This document shows positions 38,132 to 46,131 of a stretch of 64,000 nt of DNA, in pieces (position 1 is the stretch's first letter; each line of letters opens with the position of its first letter). The position numbers and the translations under genes were made by a program. Under the pieces are notes generated by a model. It searched no databases. It was not told the origin of the DNA and saw only the letters and a list, made by a program, of their open reading frames with translations. This stretch comes from Negativicoccus succinicivorans (GTDB lineage Bacteria > Bacillota > Negativicutes > Veillonellales > Negativicoccaceae), in assembly GCF_014207605.1 (NCBI RefSeq), contig NZ_JACHHI010000003.1:186001-250000 (forward strand). The letters are read 5' to 3'.

Positions 38132-38158
38132 AAAAAAGGACGGGCATCCGTCCTTTTA
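38132..38158 (-). terminator. Terminator for the AT-rich lipoprotein gene
   Basis: On the minus strand, GGACGG-ATGC-CCGTCC followed by a T-run, 11 nt past the lipoprotein stop. Confidence 0.8.
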
Positions 38159-38168
38159 AAATGCGTTT

Positions 38169-38579
38169 TTATTCAAAAAGATGTTGATACTGTTTCATCT
38201 CTGAATTACTAAGTTTTTTATAAGTATATTCAACACTCGCCCCACTGAAAGAACGAGCTGTTCTGGTTATTGAGGTATAGTCTTTATTAAAAAATAAATC
38301 CGGAGGAGTTATTTTGTCCTGTTCTAAAGCTTTTTTTTCAATATTTAATACTACCCGGCCTGCCCAATCTTTTTCCATTTTTGTTCGTTCTCGATTACTT
38401 ATAAAAAGTGAACAATCATATGCATTATCACCAACACTTTTTAAAACTATTGCTCCAGCTGGTTGATTATTATCATCTAAACCTAAATACGTTCCCGACA
38501 CATCCGGCGTACTGCTGCATCCGGCAATAAAGAAGGCCATACACAATACCGTTAAAAATCCTACCATTTTTTTGATCAT
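38169..38579 (-). CDS. Predicted lipoprotein of unknown function in AT-rich island
   Basis: 136 residues. Signal peptide with lipobox IAGC (Cys21), then SSTPDVSGTYLGLDDNNQPAG and a small beta-rich domain ending KLSNSEMKQYQHLFE. Base composition is plainly more AT-rich than neighbouring gyrA and corA, and codons end in A or T. Flanking non-coding DNA is also AT-rich and carries repeated TTCTAACAT-type strings. This suggests horizontal arrival (inference). Start at 38579 is supported by AGGAGGACATT. Function not recognisable. Confidence 0.75.
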   Translation of the reverse strand: MIKKMVGFLTVLCMAFFIAGCSSTPDVSGTYLGLDDNNQPAGAIVLKSVGDNAYDCSLFISNRERTKMEKDWAGRVVLNIEKKALEQDKITPPDLFFNKDYTSITRTARSFSGASVEYTYKKLSNSEMKQYQHLFE

Positions 38580-38758
38580 AATGTCCTCCTAAGTTTTTTA
38601 GATGTTAAAATAGTAAGCTTCTAACATCTTAACATTTATTATGTTTTAATTATATCATCTTAAAAGGAAGATGCAATTTTATAAAAAATTAACTCGCAGT
38701 ATTTATTTCGCGCAGCAAAAAAGCGCGACAGGGTCGCGCTCTGTTTGTTGGTTAAAAA

Positions 38759-38847
38759 TGGCGGAGAGGGTGGGATTCGAACCCACGGCCCCTTGCGGGA
38801 TCACCGGTTTTCAAGACCGGCTCCTTAAACCACTCGGACACCTCTCC
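38759..38847 (-). tRNA. tRNA-Ser (anticodon UGA), CCA encoded
   Basis: On the minus strand the gene opens GGAGAGGTGTCCGAGTGG, has the anticodon loop CTTGAAA (anticodon TGA), a long variable arm (GATCCCGCAAGGGGCC) typical of class II serine tRNAs, the T arm GGGTTCGAATCCC, an acceptor stem closing with CCTCTCC, G discriminator and an encoded CCA (38761-38759). Confidence 0.97.
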
Positions 38848-38898
38848 AAGGTTGTGACTTCTCTATTTTACCGAAATCGCTGCCCAAAAGAAAGAAAA

Positions 38899-39855
38899 TT
38901 ATAAATAATGACGTCGCCAGAGAATGAGCAGGGCGACCACCGTCGATACAAAAGCGATGCCGAGGACACCCCAGAAACCGATCATCTGACCTTCCCACGG
39001 AACGCCCGTGTTGATTCCCCACAGGCTGAATACCGCCGTCGGCACGGCGAGCAAAATCGTCACCGAGGTGAGCAGCTTCATGACCTGGCTCAAGTTGTTG
39101 CTGATGATGGAGGCGAACGTGTCCATCATGCTGTTCGAGTTTTGCGAATACATTTGAACCATTTCGATCGCCTGCTTGTTTTCGATGATGACGTCTTCGA
39201 GCAGATCTTCGTCTTCCTCGTACATCTTCAAAAGCGGGCGCGGCTGCACGTTGTTGCGCAGACGCAGGAGGCGTTCCATCACGACGCCGTTCGCTTTGAG
39301 CGCGCTGGTGAAATACGTGAGTGATTTCGAAAGTTCGAGCAGTTGGAAAAATTCTTTATTTTCCGCCGTTTCCCGCAAGCGAGCTTCGATGACGTCGGTA
39401 CGCTTGTTAATTTTCCCTAAGGCTTGCAAAAAGAGCGTCGCTGTCCGGTTCATCAGTTGAAACAGAAAGCGCGTTTTCTTGTATGTGCGGAACGTGTTGT
39501 ACGTATTGCCGCGAAACGGCGCGAGCACGGCACTTTCTTCAAGGCAGACCGTGATGAAATGCTTTTCGGTAATAAAAATACCGAGCGGCAACGCGTCATA
39601 GCTGTCTTCCGTTTCCCGCACGACCGGCGTATTGATGACGACGAAAATGTAATCGTCTTCCAATTCCACGTGGGAACGTTCTTCCGGGTCCAATGCCGAA
39701 CGGAAATCTTCAATCGGAATCGGCGTAATCTTGGCCAGACGGACCAATTCCTCTTCCGTCGGATTCACGACGTTAAGCCAGGAGCCTTTTTCCGCCGCTT
39801 CCGGCACGACCTCCTGCAGGATTTGATCTTCGTCATGTTTGTACGCGATGAGCAC
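38899..39855 (-). CDS. corA: CorA-family divalent metal transporter
   Basis: 318 residues with a GTG start at 39855, favoured because AAAGGATGTGG sits just upstream; an ATG at 39873 would add six residues without a clear site. Long N-terminal cytoplasmic alpha/beta domain, a helical stalk, and two C-terminal membrane helices (MKLLTSVTILLAVPTAVFSLWGIN; IGFWGVLGIAFVSTVVALLILW). The selectivity motif between them reads GIN rather than the classical GMN. The C-terminus ends in basic residues (WRRHYL). Probably carries Mg2+, Co2+ or Zn2+. Confidence 0.9.
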   Translation of the reverse strand: MLIAYKHDEDQILQEVVPEAAEKGSWLNVVNPTEEELVRLAKITPIPIEDFRSALDPEERSHVELEDDYIFVVINTPVVRETEDSYDALPLGIFITEKHFITVCLEESAVLAPFRGNTYNTFRTYKKTRFLFQLMNRTATLFLQALGKINKRTDVIEARLRETAENKEFFQLLELSKSLTYFTSALKANGVVMERLLRLRNNVQPRPLLKMYEEDEDLLEDVIIENKQAIEMVQMYSQNSNSMMDTFASIISNNLSQVMKLLTSVTILLAVPTAVFSLWGINTGVPWEGQMIGFWGVLGIAFVSTVVALLILWRRHYL

Positions 39856-39977
39856 CGTTCCACATCCTTTCATTTCCGTCTTGTCATGAACGCTCCGCGG
39901 GCGAAAATATCCCCGCACAGACATGCTTATTATACAATACGAAGGCGCAAAACAAAAGTGCCGCGCCGAAAGAAAAC

Positions 39978-40006
39978 TTGTAAAGTAAAAATAAATACGT
40001 TATAAT
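39978..40006 (+). promoter_or_regulatory. Promoter for rpsF operon
   Basis: TTGTAA at 39978-39983 and TATAAT at 40001-40006 with a 17-bp spacer. Confidence 0.8.
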
Positions 40007-40017
40007 ATATAAGCTGT

Positions 40018-40070
40018 GTATCGAAAGATACCGCTCCTAGCCCTTTGTACGAAAGGGCCATATGTCCAAA
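40018..40070 (+). promoter_or_regulatory. Candidate S6:S18-binding leader
   Basis: Within the rpsF 5' leader, a hairpin GCCCTTT-GTAC(G)-AAAGGGC is flanked on the left by ATACCGCTCCTA and on the right by CATATGTCC, so that a CCG can bulge from a surrounding helix. A CCG bulge is the known recognition element of the S6:S18 autoregulatory motif. Similarity is by eye only. Confidence 0.45.
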
Positions 40071-40085
40071 AGAGGAGGTGTCCAA

Positions 40086-40376
40086 ATGAACAAAAACTAT
40101 GAAGTCATGTTCATCATCAATGCCGGACTGGACGAAGAGGCGGCTGACGCGATTGTTAAACGCGTCGAAGACCTCATCACCAAAAATGGCGGCACGGTGA
40201 ACAACATTGACCGCATGGGCAAACGTCGTCTTGCTTACGAAGTCAAAAAGCAGACCGACGGCAACTATGTGCTCATCGAATTTGCCATTGATCCGGCGCA
40301 GATCAAAGAAATCGACCGCGTCATCAAGATCAATGAAAAAATCATTCGTCATTTGATTGTCAAACAGGACAAATAA
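40086..40376 (+). CDS. rpsF: 30S ribosomal protein S6
   Basis: 96 residues starting MNKNYEVMFIINAGLDEE after AGAGGAGGTGTCC; an upstream in-frame ATG at 40062 overlaps the leader. S6 pairs with S18 in the platform of the small subunit. Conserved: DRMGKRRLAYEVKKQTDGNY and the C-terminal IIRHLIVKQDK. First gene of the conserved rpsF-ssb-rpsR operon. Confidence 0.97.
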   Translation: MNKNYEVMFIINAGLDEEAADAIVKRVEDLITKNGGTVNNIDRMGKRRLAYEVKKQTDGNYVLIEFAIDPAQIKEIDRVIKINEKIIRHLIVKQDK

Positions 40377-40391
40377 GTCCGGAGGTAGACT

Positions 40392-40856
40392 ATGAATTCC
40401 GTACAAATCATCGGCAACCTCACTCGGGATCCTGAAGTTCGTTACACGAAAACAGGAAAACCTGTCGCATCGTTCACCGTTGCGGTCAACCGCAGCTGGG
40501 TCAGCGTGCAGGGGGAAAAACGAGAAAGTACAGATTTTATTCCGGTCGTTGCGTGGGGCAAACTTGCCGAGCTCGTCGGCAACCGCCTGAAAAAAGGCAC
40601 CCGCACATTCGTCGAAGGTCGCTTCCAAACCCGCTCGTATGAGACGCAGGAAGGCGAGAAACGCTACATCACCGAAGTCGTAGCGAACCTTGTCGCGCCG
40701 AACGTCGATTACGACAAGCAGCCGTCCGCTGCGCCGGAACCACGCGCTGACTACAGTCAGTTCGGGGCCCAGCCGCAAGCCGGCGGTAACTTTGGTAACC
40801 AGCCGAGCGGACAAGTGTTCGGCGGTAGTGGCAACGACGACGATATCCCGTTCTAA
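40392..40856 (+). CDS. ssb: Single-stranded DNA-binding protein
   Basis: 154 residues. OB-fold from about 1-105 ([58 protein letters not shown]), a short Gly/Gln/Asn linker and the acidic tip DDDIPF that binds partner proteins. Ribosome-binding site is CGGAGGTAGACT. Lies 15 nt past rpsF and ahead of rpsR, the usual order. Confidence 0.97.
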   Translation: MNSVQIIGNLTRDPEVRYTKTGKPVASFTVAVNRSWVSVQGEKRESTDFIPVVAWGKLAELVGNRLKKGTRTFVEGRFQTRSYETQEGEKRYITEVVANLVAPNVDYDKQPSAAPEPRADYSQFGAQPQAGGNFGNQPSGQVFGGSGNDDDIPF

Positions 40857-40881
40857 CGCAAGACCGATAGGGAGGCAAATT

Positions 40882-41112
40882 ATGAGAAGAGATCGTCAAC
40901 GTCGACCGCGCCGGAAAGTTTGCGCCATTTGCGCCGACAAAATCCAGCACGTCGATTATAAAGATATCAATTTACTGCGTCGGTTCATTTCTGAACGCGG
41001 CAAAATTCTGCCGCGCCGTGTGACCGGTGCTTGCGCGAAAGATCAGCGCAAAGTCAATCTGGCGATTAAACAGGCTCGCGCGATTGCGCTCTTGCCGTTT
41101 TCGGTAGATTAA
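40882..41112 (+). CDS. rpsR: 30S ribosomal protein S18
   Basis: 76 residues starting [21 protein letters not shown] after GGGAGGCAAATT; an ORF reading further upstream overlaps ssb in another frame. It has the core [30 protein letters not shown]. The CAIC pair and later Cys are as in zinc-type (C+) S18. Last gene of the operon, followed by a strong terminator. Confidence 0.97.
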   Translation: MRRDRQRRPRRKVCAICADKIQHVDYKDINLLRRFISERGKILPRRVTGACAKDQRKVNLAIKQARAIALLPFSVD

Positions 41113-41114
41113 TC

Positions 41115-41140
41115 AAAACCGCCTTCGGGCGGTTTTTTTG
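41115..41140 (+). terminator. Terminator after rpsR
   Basis: AAAACCGCC-TTCG-GGCGGTTTTTTT hairpin. Confidence 0.9.
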
Positions 41141-41146
41141 TATGTG

Positions 41147-41195
41147 AAAAGCCATCGACATTACCAACATGCCGGTAATGTCGATTGGCTTTTTT
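41147..41195. terminator. Second, longer hairpin between rpsR and TetR
   Basis: AAAAGCCA(T)CGACATTACC pairs with GGTAATGTCG(A)TTGGCTTTTTT around a 7-nt loop. It can serve as a terminator on both strands for the convergent genes. Confidence 0.8.
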
Positions 41196-41267
41196 AGAAA
41201 AACGGTATTTACGGAAGGTTTGATGACAGAGGAGTCAATTAACGGTCCATATTCGATGCGATTTATT

Positions 41268-41837
41268 TCAGCGGCCGAGCAAAGGATCCATGACGGCGGT
41301 AAAGTAGCCGGCGATTTCTTCAGGCGTTTGACGCATGTCATTTTCAATCCACCAGTGAATGGTCTCGACAAAAGTGCAGGCGAAATGGTTGCGCAAAAAA
41401 TCAGCGGGGACGGCGGGCCGTTCGCCTTCTTCGTGATTGAGCCAATATTCGCCGAGTTGCAATTTCAGATGCTCTTTGAGATAACGCAAAAAGATATCGC
41501 GACTGTCGGAACGCAAGAGCCGCATAAAAGCTTCGCGCTGATTGCTGATGTGGTAGAGAATGTGCGTGGTGTACGCGCGGTAGCCGTTGCTTTGCGGCGT
41601 GAATTCGGGAATGGGGCAATGCACGCCGACGCCGGCTAAAACATGGCCGAAGAGTTCGGTCAAAAGGGCTTCCATGAGCGCCTCTTTCGTGGGAAAGTGG
41701 GAGTAAAATGTACTGCGCCCGATATTGGCGGCATCGATGATTTGTTGGACGGTGATTTGCGCGTAACGGCGGCGGGTTAAAAGTTCGGTGAACGCCTGAA
41801 AAATGGCGTTGCGCGTTTTGATTTGACGGCGATCCAT
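41268..41837 (-). CDS. TetR/AcrR family transcriptional regulator
   Basis: 189 residues. N-terminal helix-turn-helix (about 10-55): TVQQIIDAANIGRSTFYSHFPTKEALM; the rest is the ligand-binding helical domain. Divergently transcribed from the metal ATPase, with 213 bp between them. That gap holds an ACAATGT inverted repeat (41989-41995 and 42011-42017), a plausible operator. Metal-pump genes are more often controlled by MerR, ArsR or CopY regulators, so a TetR partner is less usual. Confidence 0.9.
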   Translation of the reverse strand: MDRRQIKTRNAIFQAFTELLTRRRYAQITVQQIIDAANIGRSTFYSHFPTKEALMEALLTELFGHVLAGVGVHCPIPEFTPQSNGYRAYTTHILYHISNQREAFMRLLRSDSRDIFLRYLKEHLKLQLGEYWLNHEEGERPAVPADFLRNHFACTFVETIHWWIENDMRQTPEEIAGYFTAVMDPLLGR

Positions 41838-41988
41838 ACTATTTCCTTTCCGCGCCGACGCAAAAAATTGAGCGCGACAGCGATTATTTTATTGAACAAA
41901 TGCAAGATTCTATTCAGTAACGAACGATTCCTCTTGTTTGCGTCTGGTCAAGGCGCTGAATATTTTTTACAATGAAAGCAAATAAGAA

Positions 41989-42017
41989 ACAATGTGTTCA
42001 TTAAATACTTACATTGT
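41989..42017. promoter_or_regulatory. Candidate TetR operator
   Basis: ACAATGT and ACATTGT in inverted orientation 15 bp apart, with another ACAATG half-site at 41969-41974, in the divergent gap between the TetR and ATPase genes. Confidence 0.5.
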
Positions 42018-42050
42018 AACGATACAGAGTGGATTTGACAAGGAGGAACT

Positions 42051-44012
42051 ATGTGGGATCGCTGGTGGGAGTGGGCGCTTAGACCGCGCATGATGGTACT
42101 GATGACCGTGTTGCTGCTCGTGAGCGCGTACGGTCATTTGACGAGTAACGCTTTTTTGCAAATGTATGATCCCGGTTGGGGCGTGCTTTTGTTGACGGGC
42201 ATACCGCTGTTGTTCGGCGGGATCGAATATCTCGTGAAAGATAAAGAATTAACGTCGTGGCTCTTGGTCGGGATCGCGCTGGTCGCCTGCGTCGCGTTGG
42301 GCGAAGTGTTCGCGGCGACGGAAGTGGCGTGGATCATGGCGTTCGGGGAATGGCTGGAAGGGCGCACGGTGCAACGCGCGCGCCGCGGCTTGGAGCAAAT
42401 TTTGGCGCAGACGCCGGCGCAGGGGCGGCGGATCAATGACGCGGGCGAAACGGAAATGGTAGCGGCGGAAGAGATCCGCGTCGGTGATCGCCTGAGCGTG
42501 CATCCGGGCGAAACGATTCCGGCGGACGGCGTGGTGCTGACGGGCGCGACGGCGGTCGATGAAGCGATGCTCACGGGCGAATCGCTGCCGGTGGATAAAC
42601 GTGACGGCTCGGAAGTGTTCGGCGGCACGGTGAACGGTTTCGGCGCGATTGAAATGCGCGCGACGAAAGTCGGCGCGGATGCTTCGATGCAACGGCTGGT
42701 GCGCTTGGTGCGCGAGGCGGAAAACGAGCAGGCGCCGGTGCAACGCACGGTGGATCGGTGGGTGCGCTACCTCGTGCCGACGGCGATTGCCCTGTCGCTT
42801 ATCGTCTTTGCGCTTAATTTTTGGTGGGGCACGCCGCTCACGGAAACGATTTATCGGACCGTGACGGTGCTGATCGTCTTTTGTCCGTGCGCGCTCGCGC
42901 TTTCCACGCCGACGGCGATTGTGGCGGCGATCGGGCAGGCGACTAAAGCCGGCGTGATTATCAAATCGGGGGCGGCGCTCGAAGTGATGGGGCGCATCGA
43001 TACGCTCGCGTTGGATAAAACGGGCACGATTACGACCGGCGAACTCGCGGTGACGGATGTGTTGCCGTTGCAAGACGATGTTTCCGCGCAAGAGGTCTTG
43101 GCGTTGGCGGCGGCGGCGGAAGAACAAAGCGAGCATCCGCTCGGCAAGGCGATTCTGCACAAGGCGCAGGCTGTCGGCGTCACGCTGCCCGAGCATACCG
43201 ATTTTGTGATGACGGGCGGCCGCGGCGTGCGCGTTCGACTGACCGACGGCAGCGTTCTTTACGCGGGCAGCGAACGGTACCTCACGCAAGAAGGAATCAA
43301 CATCGCGCCGACGGTGGAAGCCACGCTGAACGAGTTACGCAGCAACGGCAAAATCGCAGTGCTTGTGGCGCAAGCGGATCAACTTATCGGCGTGGTCGCT
43401 TTCGCGGATACGGTGCGCGCGCAGATGCCGGCGGTGACGGCGGCGCTGCAACGCGCTCGACTTACGCCGGTCATGTTGACGGGCGATAATGCGCAAACGG
43501 CGCAATTCGTCGGCGCAACCGTCGGGATTGATGAAGTGCACGCGCGCTTGCTGCCGGAAGATAAAGTAGCGTACATTGCCGCGCAGCAAAAAGCGGGCCG
43601 ACGCGTGGCGATGGTCGGCGACGGAGTGAACGACGCGGCCGCGCTGAAACGCGCCGATGTCGGGATCGCGATCGGCGGCACGGCGGGCGATATGGCGATC
43701 GAAGCGGCGGATATTATTTTGCCGGGGAGCGACATGACGCGTTTACCGTACCTCGCGCGTCTTTCACAAAAGACCTTGCGCACGATTCATATTAACTTGG
43801 CGATCGCGTTGTCGCTGAATATTCTCGGCGTCATTTTATCGCTTTTCGGTTGGCTGACGCCGGTGACGGGCGCGATCGTGCACAACGCGGGCTCGATTAT
43901 CGTGTCCTTGCACGCGATTTGGCTCTATGAAACCAAAATTTTGACCGGCGTGCGGGAGGCGGATGCCCGACCGACTTGTGGCGCGTTATCGCGCGATATC
44001 ATCCGCGGCTGA
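42051..44012 (+). CDS. Heavy-metal P1B-type ATPase
   Basis: 653 residues. ATP-driven metal-ion export pump. Visible: the actuator TGES motif (AMLTGESLPVDK), the ion-site CPC near residue 280 (FCPCALALSTPTAI), phosphorylation DKTGTITTGE near 323, SEHPLGKA, and GDGVNDAAALKRADVGIA. There is no N-terminal CxxC metal-binding domain. The last helix ends HNAGSIIVSLHAIWL; it differs from the usual copper (MxxSS) and zinc/cadmium (DxG) signatures, so the substrate is uncertain. The gene has its own ribosome-binding site (AAGGAGGAA) and a terminator at 44023-44051. Confidence 0.93.
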   Translation: MWDRWWEWALRPRMMVLMTVLLLVSAYGHLTSNAFLQMYDPGWGVLLLTGIPLLFGGIEYLVKDKELTSWLLVGIALVACVALGEVFAATEVAWIMAFGEWLEGRTVQRARRGLEQILAQTPAQGRRINDAGETEMVAAEEIRVGDRLSVHPGETIPADGVVLTGATAVDEAMLTGESLPVDKRDGSEVFGGTVNGFGAIEMRATKVGADASMQRLVRLVREAENEQAPVQRTVDRWVRYLVPTAIALSLIVFALNFWWGTPLTETIYRTVTVLIVFCPCALALSTPTAIVAAIGQATKAGVIIKSGAALEVMGRIDTLALDKTGTITTGELAVTDVLPLQDDVSAQEVLALAAAAEEQSEHPLGKAILHKAQAVGVTLPEHTDFVMTGGRGVRVRLTDGSVLYAGSERYLTQEGINIAPTVEATLNELRSNGKIAVLVAQADQLIGVVAFADTVRAQMPAVTAALQRARLTPVMLTGDNAQTAQFVGATVGIDEVHARLLPEDKVAYIAAQQKAGRRVAMVGDGVNDAAALKRADVGIAIGGTAGDMAIEAADIILPGSDMTRLPYLARLSQKTLRTIHINLAIALSLNILGVILSLFGWLTPVTGAIVHNAGSIIVSLHAIWLYETKILTGVREADARPTCGALSRDIIRG

Positions 44013-44022
44013 TGACGCAACA

Positions 44023-44052
44023 AAAAAAGACCTCGTACGAGGTCTTTTTTTG
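44023..44052. terminator. Bidirectional terminator after metal ATPase
   Basis: AAAAAAGACCTCG-TACGAGGTCTTTTTT hairpin with T-run. Confidence 0.88.
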
Positions 44053-44056
44053 TTGG

Positions 44057-44314
44057 TTAATTTTGCGCGGCATCGTCCGCGGGAAAAGAATGGTCGGTCG
44101 GCGGCGCGAAATCGTCGCGATCGGCGACTTTGGTGACGACGCCGCGCACCGCTTTCATGAATTTCGGACGGGCGATCATCACGGTATGACCGCAACCGCG
44201 GCAGCGAATGCGAAAATCCGCGCCGATGCGCAAGACTTCCCATTCCTTGCTGCCGCAGGGATGCGGCTTTTTCATGTTGACGATATCGCCGATATCTACT
44301 TTTAAATACGCCAT
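44057..44314 (-). CDS. DUF951 small cysteine-motif protein
   Basis: 85 residues. DUF951 family core: GDIVNMKKPHPCGSKEWEVLRIGADFRIRCRGCGHTVMI, with cysteines CG and CRGC that could hold a metal, then FMKAVRGVV. Found in many Firmicutes, often next to ribosome or replication genes; no function established. Here it lies 9 nt after the LarA-like gene and probably shares its transcript. The acidic tail (PADDAAQN) is a local extension. Confidence 0.85.
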   Translation of the reverse strand: MAYLKVDIGDIVNMKKPHPCGSKEWEVLRIGADFRIRCRGCGHTVMIARPKFMKAVRGVVTKVADRDDFAPPTDHSFPADDAAQN

Positions 44315-44323
44315 GGTTTCTCC

Positions 44324-45595
44324 TTACGCCTTTTTCACAAGCCGCGGCACCGTGTAGCTGCCTTGCGGCATGAGGCAAATGTCCGCGTTCGGACCGAGTT
44401 TTTGTTCCGCCAGTGCCAGCGCTTCTTCGACCGAATGCACCGGCGTGAAAAGGGCGGCGCGGGCTGCGTCGTCGGGCATTTCGGAAAGCAAATAGAAGTC
44501 CGCTTTTTTCATCAGACGCGTAACCGCGTACGCTTTGTGACGGCCGATTTGAAAATCTTCGCGCACGTACGCTTCGATTTTTTCCGGCGAAGGATACGCG
44601 CGCACCGTCGCGTCAAATTCACTGTTGCCCGAACCTTCCGGACAGGCGGCGAGCAAGATGACGACACCGCCTTCCTGCACGGCGCAAACGGCGTTGTCCA
44701 TCGTTTTTTGGCTCTGGTAAATATTGATGTCTTTCGGATAGCCGCCGCACGTCACGATGACGATCGGATATTCGCGCGGAATTTCGACGCCGTTCATGCG
44801 GTCGACCAACTCACAGGCTTTTTCGTGCGCAGTGATGTAGTCGCCGGCGAACACGCCGATGAATTCTTTCTTTTCATTCAAGACGGTATTGAGCAAAAAG
44901 GTCGGTCGATGCATTTCACAGCCTTCGACCTGATCGAGATAGATCGGATTGGTTTTGATCTCACCGATGACCGCGTGCGGATCGAGCATCAACGAGTGGT
45001 TGTGGCGGATGGTTTCCCGATGCGCCACGCCCGGAAAGAGCGCCTTGCGCCCGCCGCCGAAACCGGCGAAGAAATGGTGAACGACGCTGCCGGTCAGAAT
45101 TAATTTATCCGCGGCCAGCGCGTCTTTGTGAAACGCGACCGGCGTACCGTACGAGGTCGTGCCGATTTTGATGTAATCCGCGTCATGTCGCGCTTGGGCG
45201 TTGACCGTACGCAGACGGCGAAAGAGATCTTCCGTGATTTGCGAAATCATTTCTTCGTCCGTCATCGGGCGATGCATACCCAGTGCGAAAAGAATCGTGA
45301 TATCTTCGTCGGCCACGCCGCGCTCGTTCAGCATTTCCACTATGACCGGCAAAAAAATATCCGTGTGCGCGATGCGTGTCGTATCATTGACGATGATCGC
45401 GACTTTGTCGCCGGCGTCAATCAGTTCCGGCAGAGGGGCGGAGTCGATCGGATGCAACAGCGCTTCACGAATCGCTCGGATCGGATCGGCGAGCGGCTGC
45501 ATTTGTGCCATGGTTAAACAATTTTTTACCCGTTCGTCGGGCAATGTAAATGAAATTTCTTGGCGGCCGTAGGGCCAGGTGTAGGTGGTTTCCAT
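44324..45595 (-). CDS. Lactate racemase-like protein (LarA/DUF2088 family)
   Basis: 423 residues. LarA binds the nickel-pincer nucleotide cofactor. The family motif GFGGGRKALFPGVAHRETI, with the Lys that holds the cofactor in LarA, is intact, and histidine-rich segments (TGSVVHHFFAGFGGG) are present. It has the common length and an N-terminal domain (VAIIVNDTTRIAHTDIFLPVI). No LarB, LarC or LarE cofactor genes are seen in this window. Could be a racemase for lactate or another hydroxy acid. Confidence 0.87.
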   Translation of the reverse strand: METTYTWPYGRQEISFTLPDERVKNCLTMAQMQPLADPIRAIREALLHPIDSAPLPELIDAGDKVAIIVNDTTRIAHTDIFLPVIVEMLNERGVADEDITILFALGMHRPMTDEEMISQITEDLFRRLRTVNAQARHDADYIKIGTTSYGTPVAFHKDALAADKLILTGSVVHHFFAGFGGGRKALFPGVAHRETIRHNHSLMLDPHAVIGEIKTNPIYLDQVEGCEMHRPTFLLNTVLNEKKEFIGVFAGDYITAHEKACELVDRMNGVEIPREYPIVIVTCGGYPKDINIYQSQKTMDNAVCAVQEGGVVILLAACPEGSGNSEFDATVRAYPSPEKIEAYVREDFQIGRHKAYAVTRLMKKADFYLLSEMPDDAARAALFTPVHSVEEALALAEQKLGPNADICLMPQGSYTVPRLVKKA

Positions 45596-45615
45596 GGGAC
45601 TCCTTTTCGAATGAT

Positions 45616-46131
45616 TTACATCATTTGCGCGGCGGCGTGAAGTTTTTCTTCTTTCAATACACCGCTGGCTTGTTTGCCGGTCAGTGTTTCAATTTTGAGA
45701 TAAAAAACCGCGACTTCATTCAGATATTGATCGACGAAAGCTTCCACCGTGTGCTCATGTTGTGGCAGGTAATGATTGCCGAAGCTCTGCATCAACATTT
45801 TTATTTCCGCTACGTCGCGGACGACGGTGAGCGGTCCGAAGGCAATAACGCTTTTAAAATACGTAGTAAATTCCGCCGCATGAATATCGGCGCGATCAAT
45901 CACGCAAAACGAGCCTTGCGGGTGCGCGGCGATAGCGCTCATTTTATGTCCTTGGGGGGCGCCATGAAAGTAGAGCGTATTATCATGGTACCAATAATTG
46001 AGCGGAACGGCGTATGGTTGACCGTCGGCATCAATCAAAGCAAGCACGCCTTCATGGTGCTTCTGTAAAATTTTCTGACAGTCTGCATTGCTGAGTGCCT
46101 GCTCCGGTCGACGCATTGCTACCGATTTCAT
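45616..46131 (-). CDS. Pyridoxamine 5'-phosphate oxidase-like flavin protein (NimA family)
   Basis: 171 residues. NimA/PNPOx-like split-barrel fold that binds FMN. The core VLALIDADGQPYAVPLNYWYHDNTLYFHGAPQGHK is typical, and SVIAFGPLTVV follows. Family members include nitroimidazole reductases, but the identity of the substrate cannot be told. The start overlaps the alpha/beta hydrolase stop by 4 nt (ATGA), so they are coupled. Confidence 0.87.
   Translation of the reverse strand: MKSVAMRRPEQALSNADCQKILQKHHEGVLALIDADGQPYAVPLNYWYHDNTLYFHGAPQGHKMSAIAAHPQGSFCVIDRADIHAAEFTTYFKSVIAFGPLTVVRDVAEIKMLMQSFGNHYLPQHEHTVEAFVDQYLNEVAVFYLKIETLTGKQASGVLKEEKLHAAAQMM

Noticed and set aside
38671-38904. ORF translating part of the tRNA-Ser region (begins with an AERVGFEPT-like stretch)
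   Set aside because: It is the familiar spurious protein read through the antisense strand of a serine tRNA; the tRNA gene fully explains the sequence.
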